Shown: positions 41,737-51,188 of the stretch, piece after piece
Layout: the number at the start of each line of letters is the position of its first letter
Numbering within the stretch: the first letter of the stretch is position 1
Source of the DNA: Streptacidiphilus jiangxiensis
Lineage (GTDB): Bacteria > Actinomycetota > Actinomycetes > Streptomycetales > Streptomycetaceae
Assembly: GCF_900109465.1 (NCBI RefSeq)
Contig: NZ_FOAZ01000007.1
Span: 100,840 to 164,839, forward strand
Direction: 5' to 3'
Length of the DNA: 64,000 bases
Made by a program: the position numbers and the translations under genes
Notes under the pieces: model-generated
What the model saw: only the letters and a program-made list of their open reading frames with translations
What the model was told of the DNA's origin: nothing
The model's database searches: none

Positions 41737-42933
41737 TCAACGCGACGTCATCTCCAGTCGCTCGGGGAGGCGGTGAAGGTCGCCGACGACCAGGGCCGGG
41801 TCCGTGATCGCGGCGGGCGTGGCACCGGGGAGTGAACGGCCCGCACACCGGTCGCGCGGGACGAGCATCGCGCCGGCCGCCAGCAGCAGGACGGTCCACA
41901 GGCGCAGGTCGCCCAGCAGCGACGGGTCCCCGACGACCCCGGGGGCCAGGTGCAGGCCGGCGAACGCGGTCAGCGACCACAACGGGACGGGGCGCCGCAG
42001 GCCGAGCAGCTCCCAGCACAGCGTGCCGACCAACAGTCCCGCCGTGTAGTAGGCGTAGACGCCCGGATCCAGCGCGATCCGCGCGCCGACGCCCAGCAGC
42101 AGCACCGCCTGCCAGCGGCCCCGCAGCACGGCCCACAGGCCCAGGCCGCAGCCGGTCACGAGCTGGGCGAGCCGGTCCCACGAGGGCGTGCCGGCACTGC
42201 CGACCCCCAGGGCGCGCAGCGCCGAGGAGGGCTCGTTGACGATGGCGTACTGCGTCGCCGTCAGCGTCCCTGGATCGGCGAGCACGAACGGCAGCCAGGC
42301 CAGCACCACGGTGGCCGCCGCGTAGACGGCGACGTGGCGCCGCCGGATCCGGGGCGCGGCCAGCACCAGTGGGAGGAAGGCCAGTGCCCAGGGTTTGGCG
42401 TCCACGGCCAGGCCGAGACAGAGCCCCGCCACAGCCGGGGCGTCCGCCAGCAGTGCCCGCACCGCGAGCACCGCGCACAGCAGCGCCAGCGCGTCGTCGA
42501 GATGCCCGTAGTGGACGGCCAGCGACTCCCACACCACCAGGAACACGCCGCCGCCCAGCACGAGGGTCCGACGCAGGGCGGCCGGGCGTTGCTCCAGGTC
42601 CGGGCGGGTCGTCGCCACGCAACGTTCCAGGGTGTGCAGCACGAGCAACCCGGCCGCCGTCATCACCAGCTGACCGGCCACGACACCGTTGTCCGGGCCC
42701 ACCGACCGCAGTACCTGCGCGCACACGAACGCGAACGGGCCGATCTGCAGGCTCGGGTAGTTCGCGTAGAGGTGCAGCCCCCCGGGCGGATTCGCCCCCG
42801 CCCCGTCGAAGAGCAGGGCGCTCCCGTGGGAGAAGTAGTGCCACGAGTAGGCCCCGCCCGGCATCTCCGCGACCATCCACACCAGCGCCCACAGCGTCAG
42901 CGCCCACCGGTGCCAGCTCGCCCGCAGCGACAT
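41737..42933 (-). CDS. GT87-type membrane mannosyltransferase
   Basis: 398 aa with about ten hydrophobic helices. Features of the GT87/GT-C fold are an acidic loop after the first helix, HYGHLDDALALLCAVLAVRA, GLAVDAKPWALAFLPLVLA and ALDPGVYAYYTAGLLVGTL. Actinobacterial GT87 enzymes transfer mannose from polyprenyl phosphate to lipoglycans on the outer face. The start is ATG 42933. An acyltransferase-3 gene lies about 100 bp upstream on the same strand, so the two may decorate the same envelope glycan. Confidence 0.85.
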   Translation of the reverse strand: MSLRASWHRWALTLWALVWMVAEMPGGAYSWHYFSHGSALLFDGAGANPPGGLHLYANYPSLQIGPFAFVCAQVLRSVGPDNGVVAGQLVMTAAGLLVLHTLERCVATTRPDLEQRPAALRRTLVLGGGVFLVVWESLAVHYGHLDDALALLCAVLAVRALLADAPAVAGLCLGLAVDAKPWALAFLPLVLAAPRIRRRHVAVYAAATVVLAWLPFVLADPGTLTATQYAIVNEPSSALRALGVGSAGTPSWDRLAQLVTGCGLGLWAVLRGRWQAVLLLGVGARIALDPGVYAYYTAGLLVGTLCWELLGLRRPVPLWSLTAFAGLHLAPGVVGDPSLLGDLRLWTVLLLAAGAMLVPRDRCAGRSLPGATPAAITDPALVVGDLHRLPERLEMTSR

Positions 42934-43032
42934 GTCCCCACACCTCCTCGCACGGTTCGCCCCCGAAGTGAGTGACGCCGCCCCGCCCGCGCCGGGTTCC
43001 CGGCACGCGCCCCGGAACGGGGCGTGGCGGGG

Positions 43033-44304
43033 TCATGGGGTCGGCGCGGGACGGACGAGTCGGCGTCCAAGGTTTTGAGCGGGGATCTCGATCAGGCGGT
43101 GCAGCAGGTGACTGGCGGCGGCCAGGACCGCCAGGAACGCGCCGGACCACAGCAGTTCCTGCCAGGGTGTCACGGGCTTGGTGTGGATCTCGGCGAACAT
43201 CCACTCGAAGCCGCTCAGCAGCGGTACGTGGAGCAGGTACATCGCGTAGCTGACCGCGCCGACCCAGGTGAGGGCCCGTGGAATCGGACGGTTGCGCAGC
43301 AGCCAGCCCATCAGGAACAGCAGCCAGGCGGCGGCGAAGCCGGCGCACCAGCTGTCGGCGGAGGCAGTCCACAGCAGGCCGAGGTAGTGGCCTCCCTGCC
43401 GTTCGCCCGCCACCACGGTGCCGACGAAGACCACACCGCAGCAGACCAGCCCCTGCGTCCGGCTGATCTGCCCGCGCTCCGCACGGTAGATCGCCGTGCC
43501 CGCGAACATCGTGGCCAAGATGGCCATGGTCTCGAAGCCGGCGGTGCGACCGTTGAGGAGGACCAGGGTCAGTGCGAGCCCCCCGAGCAGTGCCGCGCCG
43601 ATGCGTCGCGCCGTCGGGTGCGCGCTGAAGATGCAGACCAGGGCGAGCACCACGACGGCGGCGGAGACGGCCACCAGCCCGTGTACGGAACGGCCGGCGT
43701 GCGACAGCAGACCCAGCGGCAGCGCGCTCCCCGCGAACACACCGACCACGGTGAGACCCACGGCGATCGGACCGCTGACCCGGTGGAGCCCCCAGGCGAA
43801 CAGGGCCGTGACCAGGAAGTAGAAGACCATCTCGTAGGTCAGCGTCCAGGCCACCCGCAACGCGCCCGGCATCCCCAGAAGATCGGGCAGCATCAGCGCG
43901 CTCCCCACCCCGGCCGGCCACTGCTGCCACACCCGGGGGTCCACCGCCGCGAACGCCCGCGGAAGCAGGGCGCCGACCGCCACGACGACCAGGAAGGGAG
44001 GGTGGAGCCGGAACACCCGGCCGACCCAGAAGGCCCGCAGGTCGCCGCGGCGCTCCAGCGACGCGGGCACGATATAGCCGCTGATCAGGAAGAACAGGAA
44101 GACGCCCAGCATCCCGGTGTCCAGCCGCGGATGTTCGATCCGGTACGGCTGCCACAGCAGCGAGGGGGCCGCATGCTGGAAGACCACGGCCAAGGCGGCG
44201 ATCCCGCGCAGGGCGTCCAACCACCCCAGTCGCGGCGACGCGGGCGAAGCGGCCTCGGCGGAGCGTCGCTGTCCGGCATGCACTGCTGCCACTGCGTCGC
44301 TCAT
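43033..44304 (-). CDS. Acyltransferase family 3 membrane protein
   Basis: 423 aa, about ten to eleven membrane helices. LGWLDALRGIAALAVVFQHA is the family signature (Arg and His needed for acyl transfer), followed by LGVFLFFLISGYIVPASLER and YEMVFYFLVTALFAWG. These enzymes O-acylate extracellular sugars or lipids. It is upstream of the GT87 gene on the same strand, consistent with modification of a cell-surface glycoconjugate. Confidence 0.93.
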   Translation of the reverse strand: MSDAVAAVHAGQRRSAEAASPASPRLGWLDALRGIAALAVVFQHAAPSLLWQPYRIEHPRLDTGMLGVFLFFLISGYIVPASLERRGDLRAFWVGRVFRLHPPFLVVVAVGALLPRAFAAVDPRVWQQWPAGVGSALMLPDLLGMPGALRVAWTLTYEMVFYFLVTALFAWGLHRVSGPIAVGLTVVGVFAGSALPLGLLSHAGRSVHGLVAVSAAVVVLALVCIFSAHPTARRIGAALLGGLALTLVLLNGRTAGFETMAILATMFAGTAIYRAERGQISRTQGLVCCGVVFVGTVVAGERQGGHYLGLLWTASADSWCAGFAAAWLLFLMGWLLRNRPIPRALTWVGAVSYAMYLLHVPLLSGFEWMFAEIHTKPVTPWQELLWSGAFLAVLAAASHLLHRLIEIPAQNLGRRLVRPAPTP

Positions 44305-44397
44305 GCGAAGAAGCTACTGAGTGTGCGTGCCTGACGGCGGGTAGTGCCACGCCGGGTTCGGCGGTTCGAGTGAAAGCGGCGGGGGCCGCCGAAGGGT

Positions 44398-44772
44398 TCA
44401 GTGGTCGACGTAGCCGAAGTCCCCGGCCGTCCATGCGCTGACGTCCTTGATGGCGATGCGGTACATACCGCCTGTCTCCGGAATGCCCATCTGACCCTGG
44501 AGAATCCGCGCCCGGTGGAAATGCAGGTGGGAGGGCGTCCGGTCGCTGTCGGCCCGGGCGTCGCCGGTCGGTCCCGTGAAGATGCCGGCGAAGGGACCCA
44601 GGAGCTCGGAGTCCCGCAGCAGTCCGGCGACGTGCTGCCGCCACACGCCCTCCGGAACCAGCCTGCCGGTGATGACGGCGCCGTGGACCAGCACGGTGAG
44701 CGGCATCTGATTGGTCTGTTCGGCTTCCACGGTGGCGGCGATCTCGATGAGCAGCGCATCCGGCATCGACAT
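44398..44772 (-). CDS. Small protein, possibly GvpU-like
   Basis: 124 aa from ATG 44772; TAGCAT seven bases upstream suggests a leaderless mRNA. The strand-rich segment TNQMPLTVLVHGAVITGRLV and a C-terminal AIKDVSAWTAGDFGYVDH are reminiscent of GvpU-type gas-vesicle accessory proteins, but no gas vesicle genes are near and the resemblance is weak. It is acidic and soluble, without a signal peptide. Treat as hypothetical. Confidence 0.65.
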   Translation of the reverse strand: MSMPDALLIEIAATVEAEQTNQMPLTVLVHGAVITGRLVPEGVWRQHVAGLLRDSELLGPFAGIFTGPTGDARADSDRTPSHLHFHRARILQGQMGIPETGGMYRIAIKDVSAWTAGDFGYVDH

Positions 44773-44948
44773 GTGGGCGATGCTACAGCCGAGGCGCAGC
44801 TGCCGCGGTGCGGGCACCTTTGTCCGGTGCTCGCGGCCGCCTCCTCGGTCGCTGACGCGGATCGGGGCGGGCCCGCTCGTCATCGCATGTACGCGCGGAC
44901 GACGCGGCGGTGGGCGCAGCCCTGGATGCGGTGCTATACGTGGAAACC

Positions 44949-45650
44949 GTGGCAGAGGCGGCAAGGGACCAAGGCGCGCGCGGGGAGTTCGTGAGCCGAC
45001 TGGCCGGGGCGATCTCGTCCGTCACGGCCACGCACCCACTGCGGGTCGCCGTCGACGGGCCGCCCGCCTCCGGCAAGACCACGCTGGCCGACGAGCTCGC
45101 CGTCGTCCTGCGTGCGCACGGCCGCGACGTGATCCGCGCGACCATCGACGACTTCCTCGTCCCCCGCGCACAGCGCTACCGGCGCGGACGGTACTCGGCC
45201 GAAGGCTGCTACTTCGACGCTCACGACCGCGCTGCGCTGTGCCGGGTCCTGCTCGACCCGCTGGGCCCAGGCGGAGACCGCAGGTTCCGGCACGCGGTCT
45301 TCGACGGGGCCACCGACACCCCGTTGTCCCCGCCGGCCAGCACCGCAGCCGCCGACGCCGTACTGCTCTTCGACGGCGTCTTCCTGCTGCGCCCAGAACT
45401 CTTCGACCGGTGGGACCTGCGCATCTTCGTGTCCGTCCCGTTCGAGCAGACGGTGGATCGCGCCCGGGACCGAAGCACTGCGGTGACCGGATCCACCGCC
45501 GACACCGCCGACATCGAACGGTCGTGGCGCGAGCGCTACATCCCCGCCCAAGAGCTGTACTTCGCCGCGGCCCGCCCGACCGACCGCGCCGACATCATCG
45601 TGCACAACGATCAACTCGACCGGCCGACCTGGGAAGTCCGACCACACTGA
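44949..45650 (+). CDS. Uridine kinase-like P-loop kinase
   Basis: 233 aa from GTG 44949; GTG codons at 44931 and 44910 are alternatives. Walker A is VDGPPASGKTTLADELA. TIDDFLVPRAQRYRRGRYSA and DAHDRAALCRVLLDPLGPGG, with a VLLFDGVFLLRPELFDRWD Walker-B block, are typical of actinobacterial uridine kinase-like proteins. It may phosphorylate uridine or another nucleoside or small molecule. No pyrimidine genes are nearby. Confidence 0.9.
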   Translation: MAEAARDQGARGEFVSRLAGAISSVTATHPLRVAVDGPPASGKTTLADELAVVLRAHGRDVIRATIDDFLVPRAQRYRRGRYSAEGCYFDAHDRAALCRVLLDPLGPGGDRRFRHAVFDGATDTPLSPPASTAAADAVLLFDGVFLLRPELFDRWDLRIFVSVPFEQTVDRARDRSTAVTGSTADTADIERSWRERYIPAQELYFAAARPTDRADIIVHNDQLDRPTWEVRPH

Positions 45651-45701
45651 TCGGCACACGGGATTCGACGCCTGCTCGTTCGCCGCGGGGCCGGATGGCG
45701 T

Positions 45702-45947
45702 TCAGTAGTCCTGTGGCGGGTCGGTCACCTCGGCCACGAAGGCGTCCAGGTGCCCGCAGGCACGGCATCGGTGGACCGTTGCTGTTCCGGAGCGCCGCCG
45801 CCAGGCGTCTGTGAGCACGCCCATCCACTTCGTGGTCGTCGGCGGCCCGGAGTACCACTTGTCCAGTTGCCATCCGGCCCGCCCGTGCGGTTCCTCGGCG
45901 ATGACTCCCGCTTCCAGGTCCTCGCCCCCGCAATGCGTGCAGTGCAC
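45702..45947 (-). CDS. Small zinc-ribbon protein
   Basis: 81 aa from GTG 45947 (GAGGGGG four to five bases upstream). Two CxxC pairs, CTHCGGEDL at the start and CRACGHLDA near the end, should form one zinc ribbon with a WYSGPPTTTKWMGVLTDAWR insert. Similar short proteins are common in streptomycetes with unknown roles. Longer in-frame starts upstream give unlikely Pro/Arg-rich leads. Confidence 0.7.
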   Translation of the reverse strand: MHCTHCGGEDLEAGVIAEEPHGRAGWQLDKWYSGPPTTTKWMGVLTDAWRRRSGTATVHRCRACGHLDAFVAEVTDPPQDY

Positions 45948-46320
45948 CCTGCCCCCTCGTTCCGATCGTCCAGCGGAGCCGAGAGTACCGGGAGACGCAG
46001 CGCCTGCTGCCGGGCAGCGGGAACCGCGTTGCGGCGGGGGCCAAGCTGGCACGCATCCCCTACACGCCCACCCGAAGCCACTCCTTCGGGGAGGAACGGC
46101 ACGAGTTCCGTCTTGGCCCCCGCCTCACCCCGGCTCCCGGCGCATCCGGTTCGGTGGCAGCTCGCTTGCTCGGCCTGGCCGCGTCAGGGAAAGAGTCAGC
46201 ACCCGATCTCGTGGACACGGGCAGCCCGACCTGGTCCCACCTGGTGGTTCGCCCCTGCGGAAGGGCCGCGCGGCCGGCACCGGGACCGTGGCCGCGGTGC
46301 GTCCCTCGCGTGTCTCCGCT
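45948..46320. other. Gap without a supported gene
   Basis: About 370 bp between the zinc-ribbon gene and the SRPBCC gene. Plus-strand frames are open but have no start with a ribosome site, and I recognise nothing in them. Confidence 0.4.
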
Positions 46321-46767
46321 TCAGGCGCCGTGTTCGAGCAGTTCCTTCAGCCGCTGCTCGTTGCGCGGCAACTCCTTGCGTGCGCCGGGCCTGACCACCA
46401 GCGGGGTGAGGACCTTGCCCATGCCGTGGGTCTCGAAGTCGAGCGACAGGGTGACCCGCGAGCGCTCGCCGTTGTCGAGCGGCTCGATCAGGGCCGCGAA
46501 GTGTGGACGCACGGGGCCGTCCAGGCCGTGCGAGGTGATGCTGCGGGGTGGGTCCATCGCGTCGACCTGCGTGGTCATGGTGATCTCGCGTCGGTTGACG
46601 CGTCGCGTCACCACCGTCCGGGAGCCGACGTGCGGCGGCAGGTCGTCGGTCGGCCGCACGGAGACGACGCTCTCCTGCCACTCGCCCATGTGGGCCGGAT
46701 CCACCAGGTAGGCGTAGACGTCCTCGGGACGACGCGCAATCTCGACACTTTCCTTGATCGTGGACAT
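46321..46767 (-). CDS. SRPBCC (polyketide cyclase/START-like) protein
   Basis: 148 aa from ATG 46767 with AAGGGGG upstream. The fold is indicated by MSTIKESVEIARRPEDVYAY, DPAHMGEWQESVVSVRPTDD, repeated strands, and the C-terminal helix (VVRPGARKELPRNEQRLKEL). SRPBCC proteins bind hydrophobic ligands; this group is usually annotated polyketide cyclase/dehydrase without evidence of that reaction. It is divergent from the methyltransferase gene. Confidence 0.88.
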   Translation of the reverse strand: MSTIKESVEIARRPEDVYAYLVDPAHMGEWQESVVSVRPTDDLPPHVGSRTVVTRRVNRREITMTTQVDAMDPPRSITSHGLDGPVRPHFAALIEPLDNGERSRVTLSLDFETHGMGKVLTPLVVRPGARKELPRNEQRLKELLEHGA

Positions 46768-46931
46768 TGCTGCCCCCTTGCTTCGGATCTTCGAGATCGG
46801 GGACATTGTCCCACGACGGGGCGCGCGCGTCGCGGCCGTCGCGTGTCGTGCTGCGGCCTTCGTGCCCGGCTGGTTCATTGGAATGCACACACCGCCTGCC
46901 CGGATCGTCAGGATCGTGGAGGAGAGCGTCC

Positions 46932-47726
46932 ATGGACGAGAACCCGTCGGTTGACTACGCGCGGCCGAGCATCGCCCGGGTCTACGACTTCTTCCTCGGT
47001 GGGGACCTCAACTCCGAGGCCGACCGGCAGGTCGCGGAGAAGATCCTGGAAGCGATGCCGGATCTGCCGGACATCCTGCGGGCGAACCGCGCTTTCGCCG
47101 TCCGGGCGGTCCGCTACCTCGTCGAGGCCGGGATCCGTCAGTTCCTCGACCTCGGCTCGGGCCTTGCCACCACGGGTGCCGCCCACGAGGTCGTCCGTGA
47201 CGCGGGCGCGGACGCGCGCGTGCTGTACGTCGACAACGACCCGGTCGTGGCCGCCCACAACCGCCTGCTGGCCCCCGGGAGCAACTGCGCCGTCCTGCGT
47301 GCGGACCTGCGCGACACCGCCGAGGTGCTGGGCTCGCCGCAGGCCGCGGACCTGTTCGACTTCGACCAGCCCATCGGAGTCCTGATGATCGCGGTGCTGC
47401 ACTTCGTCCCGCACGCGGACCGGCCCGGTGACATCGTCGCCCGCTACCGGGACGCCCTCGCGCCCGGCAGTTGCCTGGCGCTCACCCACGCCGAGAACGC
47501 CGAGCGGCGTCCCAGCACCTTCCAGGCGGCGCGCGTGTACTCCAAGGACGTCGCCGAGATCCACCTGCGCACCCGCACCGAGATCGCGGCGTTCCTGGAC
47601 GGCTGGGACCTCGAGGCTCCCGGACTCGTGCCGGCCCCCGACTGGCATCCGGATCCGGCCACCCTGGTCCGGCCCACGGTCCGCCAGCACGGTGTAGCGG
47701 CCGTCGCCCGCAAACCACTCCCGTAG
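46932..47726 (+). CDS. SAM-dependent methyltransferase (DUF574 type)
   Basis: 264 aa, GGAGAGCG before the ATG. The N-terminus VDYARPSIARVYDFFLGGDL and the block FLDLGSGLATTGAAHEVVRD (SAM-binding loop), with VLYVDNDPVVAAHNRLL, are diagnostic for the DUF574/Methyltransf_19 family that is expanded in streptomycetes. The substrate is unknown. In many genomes such genes sit near XRE or Tat-regulatory genes; here none is adjacent. Confidence 0.93.
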   Translation: MDENPSVDYARPSIARVYDFFLGGDLNSEADRQVAEKILEAMPDLPDILRANRAFAVRAVRYLVEAGIRQFLDLGSGLATTGAAHEVVRDAGADARVLYVDNDPVVAAHNRLLAPGSNCAVLRADLRDTAEVLGSPQAADLFDFDQPIGVLMIAVLHFVPHADRPGDIVARYRDALAPGSCLALTHAENAERRPSTFQAARVYSKDVAEIHLRTRTEIAAFLDGWDLEAPGLVPAPDWHPDPATLVRPTVRQHGVAAVARKPLP

Positions 47727-47839
47727 CCGCTGCGGTCGCGCTGCACAGGTGGCCGCAGGCCATGGGCGGCACCGGGCCGTGCCCGGCGCCCCGGGCAACG
47801 CCAACGACGCCACCACGTTCCGCCAGGTTTCCCGCACGA

Positions 47840-48310
47840 TCAGCCGGGGCGACCCAGCAGCACGTCGAGAGCGACGCGCACCTCCCGCGCCTTGTCCTCG
47901 TCGCTCAGTCCGTCCCATCGAACGCTGGTCACCGCCCGGCCCGGATCGGGCCAGTCCCCGTCACGCGAACCCGCCGGGTGCACCTCGCCCGGCGGATCGC
48001 AGTACGGACAGAAACAGTGGCCCGCGAAGGCGAAGGCCGCACCGCGGCTGTCCGGGTCGAGACACCGGCTCGCGACTCCCCGAATCAAATCGCCCAAGGA
48101 ATAGTCCGAGATGCCGCCGGCGCGAGGGTCGGCCTCCACCAGAGCACTGAACTCGTCCCAGAGCGGTGTCTCGCACGAGTCCCAGATCGCGATCTCCAAA
48201 TTCGAGGAGTAGGCCACGAAGGTTCCGTAGAAGAAGGAACTGTCGAAGCCGGGCCCGTCGAACTCGGCGCCACAGCTCTCGCACCGGTACCGCCAAACGT
48301 CGAAGCGCAC
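47840..48310 (-). CDS. Hypothetical protein with a zinc-ribbon-like start
   Basis: 156 aa. RYRCESCGAEFDGPGFDSSF near the N-terminus provides one CxxC, and HCFCPYCDPPGEVH provides a second Cys pair, so one zinc site is likely. The rest is acidic, with WDSCETPLWDEFSALVEADP. It resembles small streptomycete proteins of unknown function. It stands alone. Confidence 0.7.
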   Translation of the reverse strand: MRFDVWRYRCESCGAEFDGPGFDSSFFYGTFVAYSSNLEIAIWDSCETPLWDEFSALVEADPRAGGISDYSLGDLIRGVASRCLDPDSRGAAFAFAGHCFCPYCDPPGEVHPAGSRDGDWPDPGRAVTSVRWDGLSDEDKAREVRVALDVLLGRPG

Positions 48311-48478
48311 GGGCCGATGATGCCCACCTCCGTGTGAATGAGGAAGGGCGGGGCTCGTTCCCGGCGATGGCCGCGATCAAGTTGTGAGGGTGCAGGGGGC
48401 GAGGGCGCCGTTGGCCGGGGAGTGGCCCGCTGGACCTTCAGGCAGCGGACCGCGTGGTTCCGCGAGCCAGCCAGATGA

Positions 48479-48715
48479 TCATTTGTCAGACCCGGCCCAG
48501 AGCCGGCGGCGCCCGCCGGGGGAGTGGGCTGCCGAGCTGAGCACCTGATGCGCCACCATGCGTCCGACGATCAGCAGCCAGGGGGCCATGCCCACGGGGA
48601 CGACCCATCCCGTGTGCCAGCCGAACAGCCCGCCCAGCAACCGGACCGCGAGCCACACCAGGGCGCACGCGGCCACCATGAACGCGACCGCGACGGCCCA
48701 CTTCCGCATCGTCAC
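48479..48715 (-). CDS. Small membrane protein
   Basis: 78 aa from GTG 48715, four bases after GAGGAGG; ATG 48709 is also possible. Two hydrophobic segments (WAVAVAFMVAACALVWLAV and VVPVGMAPWLLIVGRMVA) make it an integral membrane protein with a short basic tail. Function unknown. It is 44 bp downstream of nothing co-oriented except the NB-ARC gene ending region at 48760, which runs the same way and could be read through into it. Confidence 0.6.
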   Translation of the reverse strand: MTMRKWAVAVAFMVAACALVWLAVRLLGGLFGWHTGWVVPVGMAPWLLIVGRMVAHQVLSSAAHSPGGRRRLWAGSDK

Positions 48716-48759
48716 AACCCCTCCTCGGCGACGTTCGTCGATCTTCGCGCATCACCCGC

Positions 48760-51111
48760 TCAGTGCGTGCGCGAGTCTGCCGGATGGTCCTCGTCCGCGG
48801 CGCGGATCAGTTCCCGCACCTGGCCGGCCCGCGGGCTGCCGATCTCGGCGAGCACGGCGTAGGCCGCCTCCCAGGACGAGCGGGCCTCGTCGAGGCGGCC
48901 CATGGCCCGCAGCGCGGTGCCGAGGCCGGCGAGGCCGCGTCCGTACTGGTCGCGGTCGCCGACCTGCTGGGCGACCTGCTGCTGCTCGGCGTAGAGGGCG
49001 TGTGCGCGATCCGCCCGGTCGAGTTCCAGGTTCAGGTCGCCCAGATTGCTCAGCAGGATGCACTCCGCGCGCTGGTCGCCGCACTCCCGCGCAGCGTCCA
49101 ACGCCCGCTCGGTGTGGTCGTAGGCCGCCTTGACGTCGCCGAGCTCGTAGTAGGTCACGCCGATGTTGACCTGGCAGGCCATCACGTGCCGACGGTCGTC
49201 GGCGTTGAGCGTGATGCTGCGTTCGAGGGGTTCGATCGCGTCCGCGGCCCGCTGACGGGTGTTGTTGAGCCGACCGAGCTCCAGCAGGGCCCAACTCTGG
49301 CCGCGTGGGTCATCGGCCTCCTGGTAGAGCTGCAGCGACTCGGTGATCAGCGCGTCCTGCTCCTCGTAGCGGCCCATGGCCGTCATCGCGGTGGCGGCCC
49401 CGAGCAGGTTCCATGCGGCCACGGTCTTGTCGTCGCGCGCTCGGGCGGCTTCCGCCCCGAGGAGGTGTGCCTCGATGCTGTCGACCCGGTGGAACCGCAG
49501 ATTCCGGTAGTGGGCGAGGACGACCGGAAGCTGCCAGGTCGGTTCGTAGAGCTTCGCGTCCGCTGCCGCGCGGTGCACGGCGTCGAGGTTCTCGTGCTCC
49601 GCGTCGAGCCAGCTCAGCGCCGCCGCGTGGGAGTCGAAGGCCAGCGGTGCGACGTCGCCCGCGTCCGCGCGCTCGGGCAGGACCTTGGCCTTCATGGCCC
49701 TGGCCGCGTTGGACGCGGAGCAGAGGAACCATCGCGCCAGCCGCTCCAGCGCGGCCGGGCCCTCAGCGTCCGAATCCTCCGCCGCCGTCTCCAGGGCGTA
49801 GGCGCGCAGCAGGTCGTGGAGTTCGAAGCGGCCGGGCTTGCTCTGGCGGACCAGGTTCTCGTCCAGCAGCTGTTCGAGGGCGTCCTCGGCGGCGGTGACG
49901 GGGATGTTCGCGAGGGCGGCCACCACCTCCGGGGTGAAGTCGGGGCCGGGGTGCCGGCCGAGGAGCCGGAAGACGCGCTGCAGCGGTTCGGTGAGGTCCC
50001 GGTAGGAGAGGTCGAAGACCGGCCGGATCGCGCGCCCGCCGGCGCGGAGCGTCTCCAGGCGGCTGGTCTGCAGCCGGTCGGCCAGCTGGGCCAGGGTCCA
50101 GGCGGGGCGGGAGCGCAGCCGCGCCGCGGTCAGCGCCACGGCGAGCGGGAGGCGGTCGCAGTAGTCGACGATGCGTGCGGCGGCCTCGGGTTCGGCGGCG
50201 ACGCGGTCGGGCCCGGTGATCCGGGCGAGCAGCTCGAGTGCCTCGGCGTCGGAGAAGGTGTCCAGCAGGTGCGGGGTGACGCCGTCCAGCCCGGCGAGAC
50301 TGCGGCGGCTGGTGATCAGCACCAGGCAGGTGGGACCGGCAGGGATGAGATCGCGGACCTGGTCCTCGTCGGCGGCGTTGTCCAGCAGGACCAGCGCCTG
50401 ACGGTTCCGCATCCGGTCCCGGTACATCACCGCCCGCTCGTCCATGCCGGCCGGGATCTGCTGGGCGGGCACGGCGAGTTGGCGCAGGAACGCCTCCAGG
50501 ACCGCGGAGGGGTCCGCGGGCGGCAGGTCGGGGTCGAATCCGCGCAGGTTCACGTGCAGTTGGACGTCGGCGAAGTGCCCGGCGCGGACCAGCTCGTGGG
50601 CCGCGTGCACGGCGAGTTGGGTCTTGCCGACCCCGGCCATGCCCTCGATCGCCGAGATCACCACCGTCCTGGCCGCGTCGCCGTCACCCGGGTCCGTCGC
50701 GGCGGACACCAGACGGGCCAGCTCCTCGTGCCGTCCGGTGAAGGTCGCCAGATCCGTCGGCAGTTGGCCGAAGACGCCGACCGCGCCCGAGCCGCCGGTC
50801 TTGGCCTGGGCGTGAACGCGCACGCATGCGGTGTGCCACTGGCCGACCGTCGCCTCGTCCAGGCCGAGTGCGCGCACCACACCGACGACGAGATCCAGGT
50901 TCAGGCGGCGCCGGCCGGGCTGGAACATGTCGGCGATCGTGGACTTCGAGACCTGCTGCGCCGGTCGCAGCAGCGGCCCGACCCGCTTGGCCAGGTCCCG
51001 GAAGGACGGATCGCCGCCCCACACCCGCAGCCGGTCCAGCAGCCCGATGTAGTCCGCGAGGTCCGCGGCCCCCTGCGGGTCCGGCAGGCCGTCGGGCAGT
51101 CCCGCAGCCAT
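48760..51111 (-). CDS. HTH / NB-ARC / TPR regulator
   Basis: 783 aa, GGGGAGG before the ATG. An N-terminal HTH (about 35-85: FRDLAKRVGPLLRPAQQVSK, STIADMFQPGRRRLNLDLV) leads to an NB-ARC NTPase with FTGRHEEL, Walker A GMAGVGKT (157-164), ALVLLDNAADEDQV (Walker B), LVLITSRRSL and YCDRLPLAVAL. The last 250 residues are TPR repeats (ALLELGRLNNTRQRAADAIE; NIGVTYYELGDVKAAYDHTE). This AfsR-relative without a BTAD domain is frequent in streptomycetes as a signal-responsive regulator. Tandem GTCCGGAC elements lie about 55-75 bp upstream. The next genes are unrelated. Confidence 0.9.
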   Translation of the reverse strand: MAAGLPDGLPDPQGAADLADYIGLLDRLRVWGGDPSFRDLAKRVGPLLRPAQQVSKSTIADMFQPGRRRLNLDLVVGVVRALGLDEATVGQWHTACVRVHAQAKTGGSGAVGVFGQLPTDLATFTGRHEELARLVSAATDPGDGDAARTVVISAIEGMAGVGKTQLAVHAAHELVRAGHFADVQLHVNLRGFDPDLPPADPSAVLEAFLRQLAVPAQQIPAGMDERAVMYRDRMRNRQALVLLDNAADEDQVRDLIPAGPTCLVLITSRRSLAGLDGVTPHLLDTFSDAEALELLARITGPDRVAAEPEAAARIVDYCDRLPLAVALTAARLRSRPAWTLAQLADRLQTSRLETLRAGGRAIRPVFDLSYRDLTEPLQRVFRLLGRHPGPDFTPEVVAALANIPVTAAEDALEQLLDENLVRQSKPGRFELHDLLRAYALETAAEDSDAEGPAALERLARWFLCSASNAARAMKAKVLPERADAGDVAPLAFDSHAAALSWLDAEHENLDAVHRAAADAKLYEPTWQLPVVLAHYRNLRFHRVDSIEAHLLGAEAARARDDKTVAAWNLLGAATAMTAMGRYEEQDALITESLQLYQEADDPRGQSWALLELGRLNNTRQRAADAIEPLERSITLNADDRRHVMACQVNIGVTYYELGDVKAAYDHTERALDAARECGDQRAECILLSNLGDLNLELDRADRAHALYAEQQQVAQQVGDRDQYGRGLAGLGTALRAMGRLDEARSSWEAAYAVLAEIGSPRAGQVRELIRAADEDHPADSRTH

Positions 51112-51164
51112 GTCGCCTCCCCTGTTCCTCGTCGTCGTCAGGCCCTGGTGGGCCGCGCAAGTCT

Positions 51165-51188
51165 ACTGTCCGGACAAGTCCGGGAAAG
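51165..51188. promoter_or_regulatory. Tandem GTCCGGAC elements upstream of the NB-ARC regulator
   Basis: The perfect palindrome TGTCCGGACA (51167-51176) is followed by a second partial copy AGTCCGG (51177-51183), i.e. two half-overlapping sites 10 bp apart. Read on the minus strand, TAGACT immediately downstream (51165-51160) could be a -10, so the site overlaps the -35 zone. Likely operator, possibly autoregulatory. Confidence 0.5.

Noticed and set aside
44398-44772. Gas vesicle gene (GvpU) assignment
   Set aside because: Only a weak resemblance and no gvp cluster in the window; kept as hypothetical.
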